Below are positions 57,787 to 64,000 of a DNA stretch of 64,000 nt, one piece after another. The position numbers and the translations under genes were made by a program. The DNA is taken from the NCBI RefSeq assembly GCF_025345615.1, contig NZ_JAODWD010000002.1, positions 124,001 to 188,000 of the forward strand, in the 5' to 3' direction. Positions within the stretch are counted from its first letter, which is position 1. Every line of letters starts with the position of its first letter. Source of the stretch: Mycobacterium deserti. Lineage in GTDB: Bacteria; Actinomycetota; Actinomycetes; Mycobacteriales; Mycobacteriaceae. Under the pieces are notes generated by a model that saw nothing but the letters and a program-made list of their open reading frames with translations, did not search any database and was not told the DNA's origin.

Positions 57787-58728
57787 ATGGAACGGACAGG
57801 CGGCCGATACGAGGGTGACACCTGGGACCTGGCGTCGAGCGTCGGCGCTACGGCGACGATGGTGGCCGCGGCCCGGGCGATCGCGAGTACCGGCGACGAC
57901 GCCCTGATCTTCGACCCGTATGCCGAGCCACTGGTCCGGGCGGTAGGTGTCGACTTCTTCACCCGGCTGGCCTCCGGCGAGCTCACGCTGGAGGAGCTTG
58001 ATACGGACAACGAGACCATGGGTATGGCCCGGATGACCGACAACATGGCCGTGCGGACCAAATTCTTCGACGAGTTCTTCGTCGAAGCCGCGAAGGCAGG
58101 CATCCGGCAGGCGGTGATCCTGGCGTCCGGGCTCGACACGCGGGCGTACCGGTTGGCCTGGCCCGCGGGTACGACCGTCTTCGAGATCGACCAGCCCGAG
58201 GTCATCGAGTTCAAGAGCGCGACGCTGGCCGAGTTCGGCGTCGAACCCACCGCCGAGCTGCGCACCGTCGCGGTGGACCTGCGCTACGACTGGCCGGCGG
58301 CGTTGAAGGCGCAGGGCTTCGACCCCAACCGGCCGACCGCGTGGAGTGCGGAGGGTCTACTCGGCTACCTGCCCCCCGAGGCGCAGGATCGGCTGCTCGA
58401 CACGATCTCCGAGCTGAGCGCACCCGGCAGCCGTGTGGCCCTCGAGAGCGGGCCGACCAGTATCGCTCCCGAAGATCACGAGAAGGTGCTCGAGCGCATG
58501 CAGGAGGCGTCGGAGCGCTGGCGCAGCCACGGCTTCGAGCTCGACTTCGGCGAGCTGGTCTACCTCGGCGACCGCAACGAGGCAGGCGCCTATATGGAGG
58601 ACCGGGGCTGGAACCTCGCCCGCCGCAGTGTCAACGACCTACTCGCGGCGAACGGGCGACCGACGCTACCCGACGACGACGTTGCCCACTTCGGGGAGTT
58701 GCAGTACGTGAGCGCGATACTGAACTGA
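57787..58728 (+). CDS. SAM-dependent methyltransferase, LCM/TIGR00027 family (copy 1)
   Basis: A 313-residue enzyme of the mycobacterial 'putative SAM methyltransferase' family. Visible signatures are [51 protein letters not shown] and [20 protein letters not shown]. Substrates of most members are unknown. ATG 57787 has GAGAGG upstream; GTG 57778 is an alternative. It is the first of three tandem copies, TGATG-overlapped with the second. M. tuberculosis has related genes near secY (Rv0731c). Confidence 0.88.
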   Translation: MERTGGRYEGDTWDLASSVGATATMVAAARAIASTGDDALIFDPYAEPLVRAVGVDFFTRLASGELTLEELDTDNETMGMARMTDNMAVRTKFFDEFFVEAAKAGIRQAVILASGLDTRAYRLAWPAGTTVFEIDQPEVIEFKSATLAEFGVEPTAELRTVAVDLRYDWPAALKAQGFDPNRPTAWSAEGLLGYLPPEAQDRLLDTISELSAPGSRVALESGPTSIAPEDHEKVLERMQEASERWRSHGFELDFGELVYLGDRNEAGAYMEDRGWNLARRSVNDLLAANGRPTLPDDDVAHFGELQYVSAILN

Positions 58729-59630
58729 TGAGCCGCACGGAGTCGGACAGCTGGGACCTCGCCTCCAGCGTGGGCACCACTGCCACGATGGTCGCCGCCG
58801 CGCGGGCGGTGGTGAGCCGCGACGAGGACCGGCTGTTCGACGACCCGTTCGCCGCGCCGTTGGTGCGCGCCGTCGGGCTCGATTTCTTCACCAGGCTGGT
58901 CGACGGTGAGATCGATCTGTCCGACGTCGATGCCACAGGCGCGCGGCTGATGGCCGACGTGATCGCCGTGCGAACGCGCTTCTTCGACGACTTCTTCGCA
59001 GACGCGGGCGCCGCGGGCATCAGGCAGGCCGTGATCCTGGCGTCCGGCCTCGATTCACGCTCCTACCGGCTGCACTGGCCGGACGGCACCGTCGTGTACG
59101 AGATCGACCAGCCGCAGGTCATCGAGTTCAAGACGCGCACATTGGCGTCGGTCGGCGCTACCCCTGCTGCCGAACTGCGCACTGTGGGCATCGATCTGCG
59201 TGATGACTGGCCGAAAGCATTGCGCGACAGCGGGTTCGATGTCGGCCAGCGCACCGCGTGGAGTGCCGAGGGCCTTTTGGTGTATCTGCCGCCCGAGGCG
59301 CAGGACCGGCTGTTCGACGACATCACCGAGCTGAGCGCGCCGGGCAGCCGGTTGTCGACGGAGTACCACCCGGACGCGGCCGCCGCCATCGGCGAACGCA
59401 CCAAGGCGATCAGCAGACAGTGGGGTGACAAGGGGGCCCACCTCGACATCTCGCACCTCTTCTACGAAGGTGAGCGCAGCCCGGTCGTCGAATACCTCGG
59501 CGACCATGGCTGGCAGGTGTCGGCACGGACTCGGCCGGAGGTGTTCGCCGACTACGGCCGCACGTTCCCAGCCGGCGATACAGTTGCGCCGATGCGTGAT
59601 TCGCTTGCCGTCATCGCGACCCGACGATAG
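58728..59630 (+). CDS. SAM-dependent methyltransferase, LCM/TIGR00027 family (copy 2)
   Basis: A 300-residue paralogue of copy 1 ([68 protein letters not shown]). It is shorter at the N-terminus and starts at ATG 58728 overlapping the previous stop by one base. Divergence is highest in the C-terminal third, probably the substrate side. Confidence 0.88.
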   Translation: MSRTESDSWDLASSVGTTATMVAAARAVVSRDEDRLFDDPFAAPLVRAVGLDFFTRLVDGEIDLSDVDATGARLMADVIAVRTRFFDDFFADAGAAGIRQAVILASGLDSRSYRLHWPDGTVVYEIDQPQVIEFKTRTLASVGATPAAELRTVGIDLRDDWPKALRDSGFDVGQRTAWSAEGLLVYLPPEAQDRLFDDITELSAPGSRLSTEYHPDAAAAIGERTKAISRQWGDKGAHLDISHLFYEGERSPVVEYLGDHGWQVSARTRPEVFADYGRTFPAGDTVAPMRDSLAVIATRR

Positions 59631-59637
59631 GAGCAGC

Positions 59638-60537
59638 GTGGCCCGTACCGACGACGACAGCTGGGATCTTGCGAGCAGCGTGGGCTCGACCGCGACGATG
59701 GTGGCCGCGCAGCGCGTGCTGAGCCATCGAGAGAATCTGATCGACGACCCGCACGCCGAGCCGCTGGTGCGCGCGGTCGGATTGGATCTGTTTGTCCGCC
59801 TGCTCGACGGTGATATCGAGCTGGCGGACATCGACCCGCGAATCGACATGCGGCGTGCCGCAGAGGGAATGGCCGTGCGCACCCGCCATTTCGACAACCT
59901 GTTCACCGGTGCCGCGGAGGCCGGAATCCGCCAGGCCGTGATCCTCGCGGCCGGTCTCGATGCGCGTGCGTACCGGCTCCCGTGGCCGCACGGCACGACC
60001 GTCTTCGAGCTCGACCAGCCCGAGGTGATCGCATTCAAGAGCGACACGTTGGCGAAACTGGGCGCCGAACCGAAGGCCGACCGGCGCGCGATCGCGGTCG
60101 ATCTGCGCGATGACTGGCCGAAGGCGCTGCGTGACAACGGGTTCGATCCGAGCCAACCCGCCGCCTGGATCGCGGAGGGACTGTTGATCTACCTGCCGCC
60201 CGAGGCACAGGATCTGCTGTTCGACAGAATCGACGAGCTCAGCGCGCCGGGAAGTCGCGTCGCCACCGAGCACATCCCAGACGTCAGCATGTTCACCGAC
60301 GAACGCTCTGAACAGATTCGGGATCGGCTCAAGAAGTACGGCCACGACATCGAGATGAGTGAGCTCATCTACCACGGCGAGCGCAACGACGTCGTCGAAT
60401 ACCTGACCGGTCACGGGTGGGACGTGACAACCCAGAAGATGGCAGACGCGTACGCCGCGAACGGATTTGAATTCTCCGAGGACGAAACGATCGGCTTCTT
60501 CGCCGACATGAGTTATCTGACCGCGGTCAAGCGCTAA
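59638..60537 (+). CDS. SAM-dependent methyltransferase, LCM/TIGR00027 family (copy 3)
   Basis: A 299-residue third paralogue ([68 protein letters not shown]). The acidic residue after the Rossmann strand is preserved. GTG 59638 starts 7 bp after the previous stop with AGGAG overlapping it. It ends on a 4-bp convergent overlap with the sugar kinase gene. Confidence 0.87.
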   Translation: MARTDDDSWDLASSVGSTATMVAAQRVLSHRENLIDDPHAEPLVRAVGLDLFVRLLDGDIELADIDPRIDMRRAAEGMAVRTRHFDNLFTGAAEAGIRQAVILAAGLDARAYRLPWPHGTTVFELDQPEVIAFKSDTLAKLGAEPKADRRAIAVDLRDDWPKALRDNGFDPSQPAAWIAEGLLIYLPPEAQDLLFDRIDELSAPGSRVATEHIPDVSMFTDERSEQIRDRLKKYGHDIEMSELIYHGERNDVVEYLTGHGWDVTTQKMADAYAANGFEFSEDETIGFFADMSYLTAVKR

Positions 60538-61838
60538 CGCCGCTGCTCTGCCAGTTCGAGGAACCGGCTGTAGCGGTCGGCGACGGCACCCGCCCACGCG
60601 GGATCCGGTTCGACGACGCGCTCGGTCGCGGCCCACCGCGCCGCGTCGGTGATCGACGACTCCCACCCGGCTGCCATCCGGGCCAGGAATGCCGCACCCA
60701 ACGCCGCTCCTTCGGGAACCGCCGACACCTGCACCGGTAGCCCGGTGGCATCGGCAACGGCCTGCATCCACGGGTCGACGCGAACACCGCCGCCGGTGGC
60801 CACTATGCGGGCCGCCGAAGCGCCACTCATCTCGACGAGTTGACGTACCACGAAGCCCGATGCCTCGTAGGCGGCCCGCCGTACCGACGCCGCGTCGTGA
60901 GTCAGATCGAGCCCGTCGAGCACGGCGTGGCGGTCGGGATCATGGAACGGGGCCCGCTCGCCACGAACATAGGGCGACCACACCGGAACTCGCCGTGGAT
61001 CAACCTCAGCCGCTGCGTTGCCTATGAGGCGGTCGACCCAACCGAGGAAGAGGCCGCCTGCGTTGCTCGGGCCGCCGATCTGGAACTTGCCCGGCGCGGT
61101 GTGCGGCACGGTCCACAGTCCGGGCACTTCGCGGTAGTCGGCAACGGTCGCCCACACGATCAACGTGGTGCCGCACAACACGAGCACGTCGCCGTTAGAG
61201 TCCGCGCCCGCGACCAACTGCTCGCACACCGCGTCGACCGATCCTGCCGCGAGTACCGCACCGCTGCTGCGGATTTCGCCCACTGCGGAGCCCGGCGCCG
61301 CGACCCGGGGCATCCGGTCCGGTGCCGTGCGCCAACTGCTGCCGTCGAACAACGGATAGGTCGTGCCTGCCGTTGCATTGTCGATCACCGCCTCGCCGGC
61401 CAGCGCGTAGTTGGCGACCGCCGCCGCGGGCCAGTAGCCACGCGCTTCGGGAGCCTGCCCCACCGTCCAGCGCAGGAACTCCGCGGCCTCTCCGGTGAGC
61501 AATGTCGCGTCTGTGCCGCATGCCCTGCGTCCGCGGGCGTCGCCATAGAGCAGACCCGGCGTCATCGGCCTTCCATGGTCGTCCACCGCCGTCAATGACG
61601 GCACCATCGCGGTGATGGCGACCGCCGCGGCGTCGAAGCGGTCCAGCTCAGCCAGCGCCGTCAACGGTCCTCGCCGCCATGCCTCGTCGGCGTCGTGCTC
61701 GAACTGACCGGGGGCGGGCACCCGCAGCTGATGCGGTATGCGGACCCGCGCGCTCACCCGCCCGTGCTCGTCGGCGGCCAAGGCCTTGACCGACGTCGTG
61801 CCGATGTCGACGCCGATTGTCACCCGTTGGCCTGACAC
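60534..61838 (-). CDS. xylB: FGGY-family carbohydrate kinase (XylB-like)
   Basis: A 434-residue sugar kinase with N-terminal phosphate motif GVDIGTTSVKALA and C-terminal FGGY-type motif ATGGGVRVDPWMQAVAD. It corresponds by synteny to Rv0729 (xylB); the actual sugar is not shown. Start uncertain: GTG 61838 fits leaderless transcription from TACGGT (complement of 61846-61851); GTG 61847 and 61823 are also in frame. It is divergent from the dehydrogenase gene by only about 30 bp. Confidence 0.85.
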   Translation of the reverse strand: MSGQRVTIGVDIGTTSVKALAADEHGRVSARVRIPHQLRVPAPGQFEHDADEAWRRGPLTALAELDRFDAAAVAITAMVPSLTAVDDHGRPMTPGLLYGDARGRRACGTDATLLTGEAAEFLRWTVGQAPEARGYWPAAAVANYALAGEAVIDNATAGTTYPLFDGSSWRTAPDRMPRVAAPGSAVGEIRSSGAVLAAGSVDAVCEQLVAGADSNGDVLVLCGTTLIVWATVADYREVPGLWTVPHTAPGKFQIGGPSNAGGLFLGWVDRLIGNAAAEVDPRRVPVWSPYVRGERAPFHDPDRHAVLDGLDLTHDAASVRRAAYEASGFVVRQLVEMSGASAARIVATGGGVRVDPWMQAVADATGLPVQVSAVPEGAALGAAFLARMAAGWESSITDAARWAATERVVEPDPAWAGAVADRYSRFLELAEQRR

Positions 61839-61868
61839 GCGCGCCACCGTACGCGAGCATGGGCACTC

Positions 61869-62870
61869 GTGGCCCGACTTCGCGCGCTCGTGACGGCACC
61901 ACTTCGCGGGCCAGGCTACGACAAGCTGCGTCAGCTCGTCGACGTCGTCTACGACCCGTGGATCGAGCAGAAACCGCTTCGCATTTACACCGGCGAACAG
62001 CTGGCACAGCGGGCTGCCGACGAACGCGCTGATGTGCTTGTTGTGGAGAGTGATTCGGTGAGCGGACCCGTTTTCGAACTGGCGTTGACCGCCGTCGCGT
62101 CCACCCGCAGCGATCCCAACAACGTCGACGTCGCAGGCGCCACCGCCGCGGCCATCCCGGTGCTGCACACCCCGGGGCGCAATGCCGACGGCGTCGCCGA
62201 AATGACGTTGGCCCTGTTGTTCGCCGCGACCCGGCATGTCCTGACCGGCGACGCGGACGTGCGCGCGGGTGAAGTTTTTCGCGACGGCACGCTGCCCTAC
62301 CAACGCTTCCGGGCGTGGGAGGTCGCGGGTCGCACGGCGGGACTGGTCGGCCTCGGCGCAGTCGGGCGTGCCCTGCGCTGGCGACTGAAGGGACTCGGCG
62401 TGACGGTCATCGCCTGCGACCCGTACCAGGGCGACGCCCGCCACAGCCTCGACGAGTTGCTGGCGCAGGCCGACATCGTGTCGCTGCACGCACCGGTCAC
62501 CGACGACACCACCGGGATGATCGGCGCGGTGCAGTTCGCGGCGATGCGGGACGGCGTGGTGTTTCTCAACACTGCGCGCGCGCCGCTCCATGACACCGAC
62601 GCGCTCGTCGACGCGTTGCGCAGCGGCAAGGTCGCCGCCGCGGGTCTCGACCACTTCGTGGGGGAACGGCTGCCGGCTCATCACCCGTTGATCGGGATGG
62701 GGAACGTCGTGCTGACGCCTCACCTCGGCGGGGCCACGTGGAACACTGAGGCCCGCCAGGCGCAAATGGTCGCCGATGACCTCGAGGCGCTTCTGGCCGG
62801 GCGCCGACCCGTCAACGTCGTCAACCCGGAGGTGCTGACCTTCGGCGCACGCGAGGAGCAGGAAAGATGA
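61869..62870 (+). CDS. serA2: D-isomer 2-hydroxyacid dehydrogenase (SerA2-like)
   Basis: A 333-residue NAD-dependent dehydrogenase with Rossmann motif GLGAVGRALRWRL, catalytic Arg in LNTARAPLHD and His in LTPHLGGATW. By synteny it matches Rv0728c, annotated as a second phosphoglycerate dehydrogenase, but the sugar kinase and aldolase neighbours suggest a sugar-acid substrate. GTG 61869 start; its stop overlaps the aldolase ATG (ATGA). Confidence 0.87.
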   Translation: MARLRALVTAPLRGPGYDKLRQLVDVVYDPWIEQKPLRIYTGEQLAQRAADERADVLVVESDSVSGPVFELALTAVASTRSDPNNVDVAGATAAAIPVLHTPGRNADGVAEMTLALLFAATRHVLTGDADVRAGEVFRDGTLPYQRFRAWEVAGRTAGLVGLGAVGRALRWRLKGLGVTVIACDPYQGDARHSLDELLAQADIVSLHAPVTDDTTGMIGAVQFAAMRDGVVFLNTARAPLHDTDALVDALRSGKVAAAGLDHFVGERLPAHHPLIGMGNVVLTPHLGGATWNTEARQAQMVADDLEALLAGRRPVNVVNPEVLTFGAREEQER

Positions 62871-63526
62871 TGAGGTTCGTCGACCATGCCGAGGACGCGG
62901 TGCTCGCCGCGGCCAAGGACATGTTGGGCCGCGGACTGGTCGAAGGGACGGCCGGCAACATATCGGCGCGGCGCAAGGACGGCAACCTCGTGATCACGCC
63001 GTCGTCGGTCGACTACCGCGACATGCAACTCGACGACCTCGTACTCGTCGACCCGGGCGGCGACGTGCTGGCCGCCAAGGACGGCCGGGCGCCGTCGACG
63101 GAGATGGCGCTGCACCTTGCGTGTTATCGCGCCTACGACGACGTCGGCAGCGTGATTCACAGCCACCCGGTGTGGGCGACGATGTTCGCCGTTGCGCAGC
63201 AGTCGATCCCGGCGGTCATCGACGAATTCGCGGTGTACTGCGGCGGCGACATCCGCTGCGCCGAATATGCCGCCTCCGGCACACCGGACGTCGGGCACAA
63301 CGCGGTCAAGGCACTCGACGGCAGGGCCGCAGCGCTGATCGCCAACCACGGTCTCGTCGCGGTGGGACCGCGACCTGACAAAGTGCTGCACGTCACCGCG
63401 CTGGTCGAGCGGACCGCCCAGATCGTCTGGGGCGCACGCGCTCTCGGTGGCCCCGTGCCCATTCCTGACGAGGTCAACAAGAACTTCGCCGCGGTCTACG
63501 GCTACCTGCGCTCTTCTCGCGATTAA
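62867..63526 (+). CDS. fucA: Class II aldolase/adducin-family protein (FucA-like)
   Basis: A 219-residue zinc aldolase. The metal ligands are HSHP near residue 98 and His in IANHGLVAVG; the catalytic Glu is in APSTEMALHLACY. With the kinase and dehydrogenase it forms a likely pathway that phosphorylates and cleaves a sugar or sugar acid. It corresponds to Rv0727c. Stop overlaps the convergent sppA stop by 4 bp. Confidence 0.9.
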   Translation: MMRFVDHAEDAVLAAAKDMLGRGLVEGTAGNISARRKDGNLVITPSSVDYRDMQLDDLVLVDPGGDVLAAKDGRAPSTEMALHLACYRAYDDVGSVIHSHPVWATMFAVAQQSIPAVIDEFAVYCGGDIRCAEYAASGTPDVGHNAVKALDGRAAALIANHGLVAVGPRPDKVLHVTALVERTAQIVWGARALGGPVPIPDEVNKNFAAVYGYLRSSRD

Positions 63527-64000
63527 AAGCGGTAGTCGCCCAACCACAGCGCACTGACGCCGGTCAGCGAGCGTTCGGCGTGGTTCAACATGTCCGCCAG
63601 CGAGCGGCCGAGCAGGCTGCCGACCGCCTCCGACACCGACGCGGCCGCGGGCTGCGACGACGGTTTGGGGCGCAACAGGTCCATCAACGACGAACCCGGG
63701 TAACCGACGAGGCGGACCTCGGTGTCGGCGTCATGTCCCGCGAGTATCTTCGCGCGGGTGATCGCGGTGCGCAGCCCGCCGAGTTCGTCGACAAGTCCGC
63801 GCTCCTTGGCATCCGCACCCGTCCACACCCGGCCGCGCGCGATCGCCTCGACCGCCTCCACAGTCAGCTTGCGGCCCACCGCAACGCGTTCGACGAAGTC
63901 GGTGTAGAACAAGTCGGCCTCGGCCTCCACGTGTGCCCGTTGCTCCTCGGTGAAGGGCTCGTTGATCGACCACGCATCGGCATTCGCGTTGGTCTTCAAC
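63523..64000 (-). CDS. sppA: Signal peptide peptidase SppA, C-terminal part (runs off window)
   Basis: Only the last ~159 residues are in the window; the frame continues past 64000. ARGRVWTGADAKERGLVDELGG is the standard segment after the second S49 peptidase domain. The rest is a C-terminal tail ending VSALWLGDYRF. The catalytic Ser and Lys lie outside the window. It corresponds to Rv0724 (sppA). Confidence 0.88.
   Translation of the reverse strand, partial: LKTNANADAWSINEPFTEEQRAHVEAEADLFYTDFVERVAVGRKLTVEAVEAIARGRVWTGADAKERGLVDELGGLRTAITRAKILAGHDADTEVRLVGYPGSSLMDLLRPKPSSQPAAASVSEAVGSLLGRSLADMLNHAERSLTGVSALWLGDYRF

Overview
The window is high-GC actinobacterial DNA and reads as a chromosome segment of a Mycobacterium (Mycolicibacterium-type, fast-grower-like). 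The evidence is a complete ESX-4 type VII secretion locus, cutinase-like serine esterases, SigL with its anti-sigma factor RslA, LLM (F420-type) oxidoreductases, mycobacterial SAM methyltransferases, many GTG starts, and gene order matching what I recall of M. tuberculosis Rv3444c-Rv3465 and Rv0724-Rv0736. Those two blocks are far apart in M. tuberculosis but adjacent here, as I recall for M. smegmatis.

Layout. 0.2-9.9 kb: ESX-4 (esxT, esxU, an Rv3446c-like gene, eccC4, eccD4, mycP4, eccB4). 9.9-21.7 kb: an accessory block with an isoprenyl diphosphate synthase, four proteins of unknown function that share modules, a class III nucleotidyl cyclase/ATPase/TPR protein and a phytoene-desaturase-like flavoprotein. 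21.7-26.2 kb: a CGNR regulator, an EamA transporter and four tandem cutinases. 26.2-30.9 kb: the alpha/spc ribosomal operon end (infA, rpmJ, rpsM, rpsK, rpsD, rpoA, rplQ, truA). 31-36.6 kb: a receiver/thioredoxin-reductase-like fusion with a cyclic-nucleotide-type sensor kinase, two LLM oxidoreductases and a small hypothetical. 36.6-38.5 kb: a frameshifted MerR/TipA-type regulator, a MarR regulator and a divergent TIGR03086-like protein. 38.6-43.8 kb: rmlB-rmlC and a valine-catabolism operon (mmsA, acyl-CoA dehydrogenase, mmsB). 43.8-48.5 kb: a HAD protein, a NarL/GAF-kinase two-component pair, an alpha/beta hydrolase and two regulators. 48.5-54.2 kb: sigL-rslA followed 31 bp later by a translationally coupled four-enzyme operon (ThDP enzyme, SRPBCC-like protein, KAS III-like enzyme, PLP aminotransferase). 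54.3-57.5 kb: a DUF488 gene, map, adk, secY. 57.8-64 kb: three tandem SAM methyltransferases, a sugar kinase, a D-2-hydroxyacid dehydrogenase, a class II aldolase and the 3' part of sppA.

The two best candidates for undescribed systems are (i) the 9.97-21.69 kb isoprenoid-linked block, whose paralogous proteins combine a possible START-like domain, helical segments and a recurring beta module; and (ii) the ThDP/SRPBCC/KAS III/PLP operon inserted directly behind sigL-rslA, with a well-matched SigL-type promoter in front of sigL. A third is the redox-enzyme/receiver fusion paired with a sensor kinase.

Start sites were chosen from ribosome-binding sites, ATGA/GTGA overlaps and -10-like hexamers placed for leaderless transcription. 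All family assignments are from reading the sequence; no database search was run.
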